From: Nematostella vectensis
Taxonomy: Eukaryota > Cnidaria > Anthozoa > Actiniaria > Edwardsiidae
NCBI RefSeq assembly: GCF_932526225.1
Contig: NC_064047.1
Location: 4,649,501 to 4,713,500 of the forward strand
DNA length: 64,000 bases
Reading direction: 5' to 3'
Numbering within the stretch: the stretch's first letter is position 1; the number at the start of each line of letters is the position of its first letter. The position numbers and the translations under genes were made by a program. Positions 38,357-54,502 of this stretch are shown here, piece by piece. The notes under the pieces were generated by a model. The model saw nothing but the letters and a program-made list of their open reading frames with translations, was not told the origin of the DNA and ran no database searches.

Positions 38357-41300
38357 TTGGTTAAACACACAGAAAAAAAGGTCTGCCCGTACCATAACAA
38401 CGCAGCGTCGCACAACCTAACTGAATGTAAAAGGTTCAAAGAACTCCCATATGAAGAAAGGCTAGAGTCAAATGGGCTATGTTTTAAATGCACAGGAAAA
38501 CACTTTCGTAAAGACTGTGAAGAAACTCCTCCCCGATGCGAGGCCTGCAACAAGAACCACCTAACTTTGCTTCACGAAGACAGAAGCGCCCCCGCTAAAC
38601 CTGCACCCCCTAGCCCCCCAGAAGCATCAGCAACATGCACACAAGTCTGCGGAGGGGAGGGGACCGGTAGGTCGTGCGCCCGAATAGTCCTTGTCAACCT
38701 CACACATGAGTCACAGCCACACAAAAAACAGCTCACATACGCCGTCCTCGATGATCAATCGACAGACGTATTTATCACGGATAGTCTATCAAGATTGCTA
38801 GGAATAACAGCACCGGAGCTCGACCTAAAAGTCAATACTATAGTCGGCTTCAACACAATTCGTACAAAAAAGATAACTGGTCTACGAATTCAAGATATCA
38901 AAAACGAACACGCGCACGTCAGGATTCCGTATGCATACACACGCGAGTACATCCCCGCCGCACAAAGCGATATCGCTAGTCCCGAAGTAGCGAAGCAGTG
39001 GACCCACCTCGCACCCATCGCAGACCAGATCGCATACAGACCGGACATAGAAATCGGACTACTCATCGGTCGAAACGTCCCGGCGGCCTTCCAACCAACT
39101 GAAGTGATAGCAGGAAGCCCTGAAGAGCCCTGGGCCGAGAAGTACAAGTTTGGCTGGACGGTAATCGGTCGAGTGTGCAAAGACAGAGATGGTGACGTGA
39201 CAGCTCGTGTGAATTGTGTGACGGTAGAGAGAGAAGTCCTACTCGAGCACAACGCTTCAAGCGATACTACCGTACAGCCGCCCTTCGTCCGCACGACACC
39301 ATCCAAAGACATGACAAGCCCGCAGCAAATACGCCAAATGATGGAGCTTGACTACACAGAACTCCACCACGACCGAAGTAAACAAAGACAAGGAAAAACA
39401 GAATCAAGAGAGGACATACAGTTTAACAATATAATGGAGATAGGTCTACACAAGAACGAGAATGGAAACTGGGAGGCACCCCTACCATTTAGAGCAAACG
39501 AGGTACACCTACCAGACAACAAGAAGCACTGTCTAGACAGGCTCCTCTCACTCAAACGGAAACTTCTTGGTAATGACAAGCTTAGAAACGATTACATCGC
39601 CTTCATGAAAAAGGTTATTGACCGTGTTCACGCAAGCCGAGTCCCCGTCGACCAGTTGCGTACCTCCCCTGGCAAAGTGTGGTTTCTCCCCCACTTCAAT
39701 GTACAGCACCCTCGCAAGAAAGACCTCCGCGTGGTGTTCGACTGCAGTTCAGTATACGAGAACGAGTCCCTAAACAAGAACTTATTACAAGGACCCGACC
39801 AGCTGAACTCACTCATCGGCGTCCTCATGCGCTTCCGAAAAGAAGAAGTAGCCTTTACCTGTGACATCGAGCAAATGTTCCACAGTTTCTATGTTAATCC
39901 GGAGCACAGAGATTTCCTGCGCTTCCTGTGGTTCGAAGACAGCGACTTAACCAAACCAATAGTAGAGTTCCGCATGGACGTGCACCTGTTCGGCGCAGCA
40001 TCGTCGCCCGCGGTCGCAAACTACTGTCTTCACCAGACTGCAGAAACAGGCAGAGAAAAGCACGGAGATGACGCAGCAGAGTTCGTACGCCGAAACGTCT
40101 ACGTGGACGATGGTCTCAAGTCCCTTCCCACAACAGAACAGGCCGTGCGCACTATCAAAGCCACACAAGCAATGTGCGCGGACGCGAACCTGCGACTCCA
40201 TAAATTTGCCAGCAACAGTAAGGAAGTTTTAGAAGCACTACACCCTGAGGATCGAGCCAAAGACCTCAAAGACCTAGACCTTAACCACGACAGCCTACCA
40301 GTCCAAAGATCGCTCGGTACTTACTGGTGTGTAGAGTCGGATACACTGGGATTTCGTATCGAGCTAAGAGACAAGCCTCTTACAAGACGCGGTATACTCT
40401 CCACCGTCAGTTCAGTGTACGACCCCTTAGGAGCCGTGTCCCCCGTCATCCTTACCGGGAAACAGATTCTACAGGAGCTCTGAAGTACCCATACAGACTG
40501 GGACGAGCCCCTCCCCGAAGACATCCGACCACGCTGGGAAAAATGGCGCACAGAGTTACAGCTTCTCGAGAACCTCAAGTTCCCCCGATGTCTCAAGCCT
40601 CCTAACTTTGGCACTCTGACTTCTACTCAAGTCTGCAACTTCTCAGATGCTTGCCACAACGGAATCGGACAAGTCTCATACCTACGCATGGTTAACGAGA
40701 AAGGAGAAGTCCACGTAAGCTTTCTAATGGCAAAGTCTCGAGTGGCACCCCTCAAACAAATCACAATACCCCGGCTGGAACTCACGGCAGCAGTAATATC
40801 CGTGAACGTTTCAAGCATGGTCGAGCTTGAGCTAGACCTACAACCCACACCACAGCGCCTCTATTACACCGACTCGGAAATAGTCCTAGGCTACCTTAAC
40901 AACGACGCTCGCCGTTTCCATGTGTATGTCGACAATCGTGTGCAGCACATCAGAGATCAAAGCGAGCCAGAACAATGGTACCACGTGCCAGGAAAAGAAA
41001 ACCCAGAAGATGAAGCATCTAGAGGAATGACAGCCGCACAACTTATCGAAAATAAGCGTTGGTTCAGCGGACCACAGTTCCTTTACGAGAACCCCACACC
41101 AAGCAACCAGAAGCCGTCATCTCAGCTAGATCCAGACGATGCTGAGTTACGCAAAGAAGTCTCTGTCCTCTCAACTAGTACCACTATGCATACACAGTAC
41201 TTAGATACGAAGCACTTCTCACACTCGTCTTCCCTACTGCGCCTCAAGCACGCAATCGTTCGCATCCAACGGATGATAGAGAGACTACGCCCAAACAAGA

Positions 41301-42775
41301 CACACAACTGGCGACCGACAAATGGCGCGTCTACAGTAAAGGAGCTATGGGAAGCAGAGAAGTGTCTATTCAAGACTGCACAAGCCACCACCTTTGAGAA
41401 CGAAATAGATACACTGCAAAGAATGAAAGGAAACAATAGCAAGTTCGAAGATCGCAAAAGCGCGCGCGATCGCAACAACATCATCAAAGCCACCAGCAAT
41501 ATCTACAAGCTAGACCCGTTCATAGACGACGAAGGTCTACTACGAGTTGGTGGTCGTCTGAGAAATGCTGAAGAAGAATACCAACTAAAGCACCCTCTCA
41601 TCCTACCAAAAGATCATCACGTGACTACTCTATTAGTCCGCCACTATCACCAGAGGCAGCAGCATCACCAAGGCCACGGCATGACCCACAACGCCATACG
41701 GCAAGCAGGATACCATGTCGTAAACGGTAGATCTGCTATTGCGCACATTATCGCGAAGTGTGTTACCTGCCGCAAGTTCAGAGGCATCACGCAAGGTCAG
41801 AAGATGGGCGACCTCCCAACAGAACGCGTGACACCATCATCACCATTCAGCTATTCCGCAATGGATGTATTTGGTTCATTCTACGTGAAGGAAAGACGAA
41901 GAGAAGTAAAGAGGTGGGGTTTGGTGTTCACATGTATGGCCTCTAGAGCGATCCACCTGGAAACGCTAAATAACATGAGCACAGATTCGTTCATCAACGC
42001 TCTTAGAAGATTTATCGCACGCAGGGGCAAGGTCCGCGAATTACGCTCGGATCGGGGCACAAACTTCGTCGGAGCAAGCAACGAGCTCAAAACAGCCCTC
42101 CAAGAGATCGACCGAGAATCCGTCAAGTCATTCCTATCCACCCAACAGTGTGACTTGATAGATTTCAAAATGAACGTTCCGCAAGCTTCTCACATGGGAG
42201 GGGTATGGGAGCGCCAAATTCGCACAACTCGCTCAGTGCTAACATCACTACTTTACGAACACGGTCGTCAGCTGGACGATGAATCTCTTCGCACTCTTAT
42301 AACAGAAGCTGAGAATATCGTCAACAGCCGCCCACTCACAGTGGAGAACCTGTCAGACCCTCTAGCAGAAGAACCTCTGACACCAAATCATCTCCTCATG
42401 CTTAAAACCCAAGTCATCCTCCCGCCCCCGGGCAACTTCGAGCACCCCGACCTGTACTCCAGAAAGCGATGGCGCACAGTCCAATATCTAGCCAACCAGT
42501 TCTGGCTACGGTGGCAACGAGAGTACTGCACACAGCTCCAGAGTCGTCAAAAGTGGAACAAGCCACAGCCTAATCTACGAGAAGGAGATGTCGTCCTCAT
42601 GACAGACCCAGATCTACCTCGTAACCAGTGGCCGCTCGCCATTATCTCCAAGGTGTTCCCAAGCAAAGACAACCTAGTGCGCAAAGTCCAAGTGACTACT
42701 GCTAAGGACGGACAACACAAGTGCTTCGAGCGTCCCGTCCACAAGCTTATCATGCTATTAGCAAGGGAAGATTAG
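38357..42775 (+). pseudogene. BEL/Pao pol region with one in-frame stop
   Basis: One reading frame runs from 38357 to 42775, interrupted only by TGA at 40481-40483. In order: Cys/His zinc-knuckle region (about 38390-38570), aspartic protease of the A17 type with LDDQSTD (about 38744-38765), reverse transcriptase with YVDD at 40100-40111, RNase H-like segment with NFSDA and YYTDSE (about 40640-40880), integrase with H2C2 zinc finger (about 41640-41770) and DDE core (MDVFG near 41861, SDRGTNF near 42048, GGVWER near 42200), and a C-terminal DUF5641-like tail (LREGDVVL). The sequence is far richer in C than its surroundings. No upstream start was chosen because pol is normally made as part of gag-pol. 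Confidence 0.88.
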
Positions 42776-43074
42776 TCAGCTTAGTCCAAGACACAATGAA
42801 CACTTTCCAAATTTCAAGATATAAAGGACATTCTCAGTAATTCTTATATAGCTAAAATATACCAGCTTCATTTATAACAAGCAAACAACCATAAATCAAA
42901 TTTAGGCTATCAATTAGTAATTTGCAATCAACAAATCATAATTTCCTTATCATGATTAATTAAACAAAAATAAGCAATCAGCTAGCATCGCAATTCAATG
43001 CTTAGAATATAAACATCTTTTATGCAATTTATACTCTATTTTCTTAATAAATGTAGGCACATTTAGGGAAGCAG
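42776..43074. other. Non-coding AT-rich spacer between pol and 3' LTR
   Basis: About 300 bp of AT-rich sequence after the pol stop; no envelope-like frame. Confidence 0.7.
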
Positions 43075-43382
43075 TGTAACGGCATCCGCATGCCATGGAT
43101 AACCCCTTCGTTATTTTTAGTAATCTCATTACGTCACCAATCAATGTAACGCTAGCGATCACGTGACCTTAGCTTTATAAACGCAGCAAACTTGTAAAGC
43201 CCCTAAGGCTCACAGAAATTCGACGGGTTCACACGGGTTTAAATTAGCGCTGCCCTAGGCCAAACTTGTTGTAAAGCTTACCAAGTTCTTACACGCAATA
43301 AAACCCTAGCCTTGTGGAATTTGTGAGTACTTCATCAAAAGTTTCCCGGATCTCTCTGCCACGCGGAGCTGACGCCGCTACA
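43075..43382 (+). repeat. 3' LTR, complete
   Basis: 308 bp, TG...CA ends, preceded by a weak purine tract (AGGGAAGCAG). It contains CAATAAAACC near its middle-to-3' part, a possible polyadenylation signal. Confidence 0.88.
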
Positions 43383-45547
43383 TTACCAAAGCTACAGAGA
43401 ACTATAAGTACCAAAGCTATAGAGAACTATAAGTACCAAAGCTACAGAGAACTATAGTACCAAAGCTACAGAGAACTATAGTACCAAAGCTATAGAGAAC
43501 TATAGTACCAAAGCTACAGAGAACTATAGTACCAAAGCTACAGAGAACTATAGTACCAAAGCTACAGAGAACTATAGTACCAAAGCTACAGAGAACTATA
43601 GTACCAAAGCTGCAGAGAACTATAGTACCAAAGCTGCAGAGAACTATTAAAAAAGCTACAGAGAACTATAGTACCAAAGCTACAGAGAACTATAGTACCA
43701 AAGCTACAGAGAACTATAGTACCAAAGCTCTAGAACCTTAGTACCAAAGCTATAGAGAACTATAGTAACAAAGCTACAGAGAACTATAGTACCAAAGCTA
43801 CAAAGAACTATAGTACCAAAGCTACAGAGAACTCAGTAACAAAGCTACAAAGAACTGTAGTACCAAAGCTACAGAGAACTATATTACCAAAGCTACAGAG
43901 AACTAAAGTACCAAAGCTACAGAGAACTATAGTACCAAAGCTACAGAGAACTATAGTACCAAAGCTACAGAGAACTATAGTACCAAAGCTGCAGAGAACT
44001 ATAGTACCAAAGATGCAGAGAACTATTACAAAAGCTACAGAGAACTATAGTACCAAAGCTACAGAGAACTATAGTACCAAAGCTACAGAGATCTATAGTA
44101 CCAAAGCTACAGAGAACTATAGTACCAAAGCTACAGAGAACTATAGTACCAAAGCTATAGAGAACTATGGTACCAAAGCTATAGAGAACTATATTACCAA
44201 AGCTACAGAGAACTATAGTACCAAAGCTACAAAGAACTATAGTACCAAAGCTACAGAGAACTACAGTAACAAAGCTACAGAGAACTATAGTACCAAAACT
44301 ACAGAGAACTATAGTACCAAAGCTACAGAGAACTATAGTACCAAAGCTACAGAGAACTAAAATACCAAAGCTACAGAGAACTATAGTACCAAAGCTACAG
44401 AGAACTATAGTACCAAAGCTACAGAGAACTATAGTACCAAAGCTGCAGAGAACTATAGTACCAAAGATGCAGAGAACTATTACAAAAGCTACAGAGAACT
44501 ATAGTACCAAAGCTACAGAGAACTATAGTACCAAAGCTACAGAGAACTATAGTACCAAAGCTACAGAGAACTATAGTACCAAAGCTACAGAGAACTATAG
44601 TACCAAAGCTATAGAGAACTATAGTACCAAAGCTATAGAGAACTATATTACCAAAGCTACAGAGAACTATAGTACCAAAGCTACAAAGAACTATAGTACC
44701 AAAGCTACAGAGAACTACAGTAACAAAGCTACAGAGAACTATAGTACCAAAACTACAGAGAACTATAGCACCAAAGCTACAGAGAACTATAGTACCAAAG
44801 CTACAGAGAACTATAGTACCAAAGCTACAGAGAACTATAGTACCAAAGCTACAGAGAACTATAGTACCAAAGCTACAGAGAACTATAGTACCAAAGCTGC
44901 AGAGAACTATAGTACCAAAGCTATAGAGAACTATATGTACCAAAACTACAGAGAACTATAGTACCAAAGCTACAGAGAACTATAGTACCAAAGCTACAGA
45001 GAACTATAGTACCAAAGCTACAGAGAACTATAGTATTAAAGCTGCAGAGAACTATAGTACCAAAGCTGCAGAGAACTATTACAAAAGCTACAGAGAACTA
45101 TAGTACCAAAGCTACAGAGAACTATAGTACCAAAGCTACAGAGAACTATAGTACCAAAGCTATAGAGAACTATAGTACCAAAGCTATAGAGAACTATAGT
45201 ACCAAAGCTACAGAGAACTATAGTACCAAAGCTCCAAAGAACTATAGTACCAAAGCTACAGAGAACTACAGTAACAAAGCTATAGAGAACTATAGTACCA
45301 AAGCTACAGAGAACTATAGTACCAAAACTACAGAGAACTATAGTACCAAAGCTACAGAGGACTATAGTACCAAAGCTACAGAGAACTATAGTACCAAAGC
45401 TACAGAGAACTATAGTACTAAAACTACAGAGAACTATAGTACCAAAGCTACAGAGAACTATAGTACCAAAGCTACAGAGAACTATAGTACCAAAGCTGCA
45501 GAGAACTATAGTACCAAAACTACAGAGAACTATAGTACCAAAGCTAC
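43383..45547. repeat. 24-bp satellite, copy 3, right part
   Basis: About 2.2 kb of 24-bp units. Variant units recur in the same order at an offset of 454 bp (for example the AAAGATGCAGAG unit followed by CTATTAC at about 44009 and again at about 44463), showing a higher-order duplication. The array ends at the boundary with single-copy DNA. Confidence 0.94.
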
Positions 45548-47631
45548 ATCATGTGAACGAAAAAGAAGCTCATGGTGCATGACGGTCAGGATGCGGATTG
45601 AGGGGACGTTTCAGGATTCCTGTGGATGTCTAAAGCAATTTCCACTAGACTCGTACCCAGTCGCTTATAAGGTAAAAAGAAAGAGCGAGAAAACTAAGAA
45701 CGAATTATGGGGGAGGGGCGCAAAGGGTTCTGGGGGGTGCGCAATGTTACCTGGGTACGAGTCTGAGTCCATCTAAAGGTTTCGCACTCTGAACTAAATA
45801 TTCGTCTAGTTTAAAATAGTTCAAAATAGGCAAAATGATACAAATTCGAACAGTACAAAACTCGGCAGATTAACTATTGACTAGTAAAGTATAAACAGTA
45901 CGAATGGATTGTATATTTTCTGAGATTTAAGATTTGCAAGCAGTCATGAAAAAACTTGTCTCCGTAAGTCTCAGCGCCTAAATTCAGTCTCGTTTGTACT
46001 GACGATAAGCCCTTAACATATATATCCAAAAACATAATGCGGGAACATCTAAAGCGATAGCAATTTTCTTTGTCAGTCATCTTGGATTCTATTGGCACTC
46101 ATGTTCGCAAATTATCAGGAGGTTTTTGAGAACGGAGATTTTTTCCCTCAGTGTTAAAAAAGAAACGCGCCCATATTGAAGCGTATTGAAAGCGTATTTT
46201 GCCTTCCAAACGAAAACGCTGGGTCTAGAGAAATACCATAGAATCGACTACCACGCATGTGCTGTTGTGCTGTGAGGCAATATCATATACTATGAGAACA
46301 GAAAAAGCCTCCGTTTTCGACAACCTTTGAATATGTGTAGACAGGTCTCAGTTTTTGGTCTATAAGCTGTCTATAGAAACTCCTCCTGGTAACTTTGGAC
46401 ATCCTAGTGTTCATCTCTGGTGTAGCTCCTGTTTAAAAAAAAAAAAGGACTCGATATTTCTGAGGCCCAATACTGTATTTGAAATCACATATAACCTTTA
46501 GATCTAGACCTAACTAATAAGAGGTTTCTATTCTAAAAAAGGCTAACGGAACTCTCTTCATTATTTTAACTATGATTATTTAAGAAATCACTCAACATTC
46601 TATAACATTTTCAGTTAAGGGGGGCTTGTCTCTTCAACGCGGCAAAAGTACGAGGGCGTTCATCACAGATACATTAGCACGGCCGGTACTATATGGTACT
46701 TCTACCCATTTATCCCCCGTTTGGCAGCGCAATGTTTCTTGAGCGAATATCAATAGATAGATGGAAACTATTAGTAAACGTTAATGTCGTTGATGTTCGC
46801 GAAAAAAAGCAATTCTCGGTCTAACTTATGCCTTTACAAAGAGTAATTTTTCTTCTCAAAGTTTAAAAGCGTAATTAGCAATAGTGCAGTACAAGTGCTT
46901 CGTCTCTCTGCGTGTCTACTTCCGCCCCTTTTTGCTTGACACAAAGGTAGTGCACGTTTAAGTATGAAACACAAATATTTAAAGTTCCACGAATGAGGCC
47001 AAATTGTAAATGTTTTTCATTTATCAGGAAGAAAATATGTATCTGAGGATAAATTTTAGTAACGCTCGTACTGCGATTTTGAGTAATCTAAGCTAACTCA
47101 CTCTCATAAATGTCATGTAAAAATAAATTTTGCTTTTGTCAGTCAAGGTGTTGAGCTATTTTTATTGGTCAACACTGGAAACTCAAAGTAACAACGTCTA
47201 AGAACCGTAAATTAGTTTGTTTTCTTCTTTAACCAAGAAATTATATTTAAATACCTCTATCGCTGTCTTAGAACCCCTATCAGCCATGAACAAAAAAGTT
47301 TAATTGTTCTATCACAAGTAAATCTCATTTAAACACACCATCACGAGAGAATTGTGGGTGTTTTATTGTTTCACATTTCTCTGTTTAATATCAGCATATC
47401 AGAAATTTGGTTATGCTACTAAAGTTAAACGTACTCATCGAACGAAAGATTCTGATCAGTTATTGATTACAAATATCACGTTAACTTTCAGCCAATACGA
47501 CTAACACGAAGGAGAGCGATTAGTCATAATAATCAATTACATGAATTAGTTTGTGACCACCAATGTTATCTATATGAGTCATTTATTTTTCTTACCGTGT
47601 CTCACTTGAACTAGCATCTCTGGCCGACACC
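45548..47631. other. Single-copy intergenic DNA upstream of VWA gene
   Basis: No supported gene. It contains one short inverted-repeat element (45647-45764). A TATA-like CTATATGA near 47570 lies about 60 bp before the next start codon. Confidence 0.55.
45647..45764. mobile_element. Short MITE-like inverted repeat
   Basis: Perfect 14-bp inverted ends: AGACTCGTACCCAG at 45647-45660 and its reverse complement at 45751-45764, 118 bp in total. The CGTACCCAG core resembles the ends of the element at 54503-54798. Confidence 0.5.
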
Positions 47632-51116
<3,485 letters not shown>

Positions 51117-51263
51117 AACATCAGACAAAGGGCAATCAGGACATTTGGGATGGGGGCCTGCGTCCTTGACAAGATTACAGCGAGTTAACGTTGGGTCAGA
51201 CAAAAATAGCTGTGCTAATATATAATAGATAAGGAAACTCGATCATGTATAATTAACGCGATT

Positions 51264-51269
51264 AATAAA
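51264..51269 (+). terminator. Possible polyadenylation signal of VWA gene
   Basis: AATAAA about 150 bp after the stop codon. Confidence 0.45.
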
Positions 51270-52300
51270 GGACAATTTGAACTTTATAACTAGAATGGTT
51301 CCATTGTGTTCTGAAGTGGCCTCTTACATGCTGCCGGTCGACACTGCAGAATGTGCGGCCGTTTACTGTGTCACGTGAAGCGGCTCAGCGCGCCAAATTC
51401 GAATCTGATGCTTGATTGAACAGGCGAAATACAAAGAAAACCGGCAGAAAGCGCAATACGTCTTACATAGAACTAATTTTCTACTGTATTAGGGCCGTAA
51501 TAACGCAACACTTAACCCCACAAATATTAGATAAAGGATTAATGAAAATTGCGCCCGTTAGTAGCCGATTTCAACAAAAGGATCAAGAAAAAGCCCTTTA
51601 ATGTCAGAAATCGTGTGGAAATATTTTAAATGTCTGCTTATAGAGTTTCTATTAAGTTCCATGATGGCACTTGCAAACTTTGCACTTTTTTCACAAAGGT
51701 ATCACCCTTTAGCAGGGCTGCATCCTTTTTGTCAGCTACGGCAATTCCCAAAGAAAGCAGAGGGTGTAACTGTATTGAACGTGTTTTAAGCGGTCGAACA
51801 TTTAAATGGTCTATTGGTCTAACTGTGGCCTCTCCTGGAGCCCATGTCCATAACGTTTCTCGTATCACAGGTCCCAGGGTAGTCCCGGTCTCTAAACTAT
51901 GTTATTATAAAGTGATTAACTTCGGCACGGGTCACTACGCATACAGCGCATTGAATTGGAGGTGAATAACGGATTTATGGCGGTTTAAAGGAATTATGAG
52001 CGTCGTTATTCAAAGGTCGGAAGGTAAGTTGAGATCATTTTAAAGGTGAGAAAAGTGTAAATCGGCTCGGTTTAAGAGGATATCAGTAGTTCAATAGATG
52101 CGCATGAATAACTGATTGAAATTAAAATGTTCAAATGATGTTGTTAAGAGACTGGTTTTATCTTAGCGCCCGTGCTAGTATTCGTTTTTTGGTAGGACAT
52201 GCTAAGATTGAAATGGAAAAAGTCTTCATGATTGTTTGTTTCTGGGTGCTATATCTTCCTTGATTATGGCAGGGAAGCACTTCCCTAATTATGGTTTATA
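51270..52300. other. Intergenic DNA between VWA gene and GPCR
   Basis: No supported gene; short open frames only. The two genes are convergent across this gap. Confidence 0.5.
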
Positions 52301-53269
52301 CTACAGCCGTGAGTTGACTTGCTGTGAAGTCTTGTTTGTTGAGATATAAAGATCTCTGACGTCATCATTGCGACATCGTTTGCATAGCAACTTGATGAGT
52401 GATCTCTTGAATTCAGAAATCCTACCAACATAAAATATTGGATTTATAACCGAATTTAAGTAGTGTAACAAGACTGTGAATTCTGCTAATTCGATTGAAA
52501 TGTTTAGTGAAGTAAATCTATATAGTTGATTAATCACAAGAAACGGTAGCCATGTAATCAGTGAAGCGGCTGTAACGAGAAAAAGAGTCCACGTCAGTCG
52601 CTGCTCCTGAACTTGTTTTCTTTGAGTCACTTGGTTTAGATTTCCCATTTGATGAGTATGATAAGATTGCCTTTTGAACGTTATTACCATCGCTGTGTAG
52701 CTACTAAAGACGGTTAATAGCATTACTAAGAGTACGAAAGTCGAGGCTAAACTTAGGTATTTGAATGCATCTGCTGAAACGTACCTATATCCATGGAACA
52801 TAACCCAGCTGTGTAGCCCTACGATAATTCCTGGCAAAAGCCAGCTCACAGATATGATGTAGCGATAGACACGGCCACTTATCCTGCGATTCCTCAGCGG
52901 AAAAACCATAGCGAGCAGGCGCTCAATGGAAATCAATACCAGGTTAAATATTGAAACAAGCCCTAACCAGCTGTCAAGAGGAGTATGGAGTAAAGCAAGA
53001 AGCCGTGGAATTCCTAATTTTACGATAAACCCATAGTAGAAACCAGAAAAGAAGATTGGCAGTGGGATTAGACCAATCAGAAGATCTGCAACGGCAAGGT
53101 TGATTATGAGATACATGCTGCGCCTGCGGAGGTGGGGACTGTGGATAAATGTGAGGATGGTCAACATGTTGCCAATGACGATAAGGACATCGAGAAGAGC
53201 GAAGGCACTGAGCCAAAGTGGGGCCATGACCAATTCATAAATCGGTGGAGACGATGTTGTATTGTTCAT
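52301..53269 (-). CDS. Intronless class A (rhodopsin-like) GPCR, orphan
   Basis: A 322-residue seven-helix receptor in a single exon, expected in the plasma membrane and coupled to G proteins. Family landmarks: Asn34 in GN of helix 1, Asp62 in NLAVAD of helix 2, Asp99 at the aminergic 3.32 position, ERL (116-118) in place of DRY, Trp143 in helix 4, TWLP of helix 6 in place of CWLP, and NPIFY (276-280) in helix 7. The short N-terminus has two candidate N-glycosylation sites (Asn2, Asn3). CKRC in the tail may be lipid-modified. The usual disulfide is missing: Ala92 occupies the 3.25 position and the second outer loop has no cysteine. It looks like the large amine/melatonin/melanocortin-like receptor set of cnidarians, but no specific ligand can be named. 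The frame is intact from ATG to stop. Confidence 0.92.
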   Translation of the reverse strand: MNNTTSSPPIYELVMAPLWLSAFALLDVLIVIGNMLTILTFIHSPHLRRRSMYLIINLAVADLLIGLIPLPIFFSGFYYGFIVKLGIPRLLALLHTPLDSWLGLVSIFNLVLISIERLLAMVFPLRNRRISGRVYRYIISVSWLLPGIIVGLHSWVMFHGYRYVSADAFKYLSLASTFVLLVMLLTVFSSYTAMVITFKRQSYHTHQMGNLNQVTQRKQVQEQRLTWTLFLVTAASLITWLPFLVINQLYRFTSLNISIELAEFTVLLHYLNSVINPIFYVGRISEFKRSLIKLLCKRCRNDDVRDLYISTNKTSQQVNSRL

Positions 53270-54502
53270 GCTTGTTGAGGAAGCCAGCTATGTTAATTCT
53301 TTCGATGCCAATCTGAATAAAAAGTAATCATTGTTTAGAACTATTAAGTGTGTGAGAACGCGATATTGCTGATAAATTTGTAGAGAGAGGCCGTTAGAAG
53401 TTTGGTATTATCAAACTTTCGCTTCGATAAATAATCCCAGAATACAAAAAAAAAACGGATGAGGAGAAACAAAACAAATTTTCAAATATTGCTAGAAAAA
53501 TAGGCAGTAATTTTGGTCTCTACATTCTAAGCTGGCTTTTTGTTTACAAATTTTATCGTCGCGAGGAAATTTTTTTGAGAGCTTTTTTGTGCTGTGAATT
53601 GTTTACATTGTAGTTTTTAATCTTGTCACAAATAGCCCGGTCTTATAGTCTTTTTGTTCTAAGGATGTGTACCAACGCTCTTTGTAATAAAAAAATGACG
53701 TAATTCGTAATAATTGACGCATAGCTAGAGTTTTGACCTTACAAATAGATTATTACCATCTCATGATTTAATTAATGCTTTTCTAATTCGGTCATAACTA
53801 TGTTTAAACCTTTCAGAATACTCGTCCACTTATTTGTATTTTACAAAGAGTAAGTTGACACTCGATATTTCTGATATTTTCAAGAAATCGATTCGATGGT
53901 CCACTATGTCATACAAGACTGACCTTATATACGCAAAATGGTGCAATTTGCAACTACAGTTTTTAGATTTTTTAACAAACCCCCAAATTTAATTTGCACG
54001 TGCAACCTAGAAGCATTTGTTATTATATTAGCTCGAGATCAGATCGATCGCACGCTTTTAAAAGGCCAAACAGGTTTTAATTTGAACAAAATTTTTAAAA
54101 ACAATTACCCGCGTGAGGCTGTCTGTAAAAAATATAAAAATATTAAATTGTTGTGGGTATTCTTAAGTTACTCCAGAAGTTATTTAACGATGAGATATCT
54201 GGCATTTAAAAAAGAACCTACCTTACAGTGTTCTTTAATATACTAAATGGAAGTGGCCGGAGTGTCAAGCCCATTTATAGTTTCCTTGGAGTATCTACAA
54301 CTTTAGAAAAAATAATCGCCTGTTAAAAGGGAAGTTGATTTTATGCAAATATTAAGAGAGCATAAGATATCTTATTTATGCTCTCTATAGAGCAGAAAGC
54401 ACGTTCGCTTGATGTCATTTTGACTTAAATTACATAATTGAGTATCCAATCGTGGATGATATAAAACATTTTAAAAGCCTTAGCTACCAAATTGACAGAT
54501 GG
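53270..54502. other. Intergenic AT-rich DNA upstream of GPCR
   Basis: No supported gene. The open frame of about 100 codons at 53938 has no recognisable domain and AT-driven composition. Confidence 0.5.

Larger units (their letters stand above)
37741..43382 (+). mobile_element. BEL/Pao LTR retrotransposon, damaged
   Basis: LTR element inserted in the 24-bp satellite. LTRs begin TGTAACGGCATCCG and the 3' LTR ends GCTACA. The flanks GTACC and TTACC match at four of five bases, consistent with a short target duplication. Domain order (zinc-knuckle region, A17-type protease, reverse transcriptase, RNase H, integrase) identifies BEL/Pao. Over the shared 259 bp the LTRs differ at six sites by eye. 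The 5' LTR end, primer-binding site and first part of gag are missing, gag and pol are out of frame with each other, and pol has an in-frame stop, so this copy cannot be autonomous. Confidence 0.93.
27266..45547. repeat. Tandem segmental repeat, copy 3 (incomplete, with internal duplication and retrotransposon)
   Basis: It starts like the other copies with the GTT-rich tract and lectin gene. It then contains an extra 2.1 kb tandem duplication, a 5.6 kb BEL/Pao insertion in the 24-bp satellite, and ends in that satellite at about 45547. The roughly 3.4 kb that follow the satellite in copies 1 and 2 are absent, so the satellite marks the edge of the amplified block. Confidence 0.88.

Noticed and set aside
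38890..39312. Minus-strand open frames inside the retrotransposon
   Set aside because: Shadows of the pol frame, which has clear protease and polymerase motifs on the plus strand.
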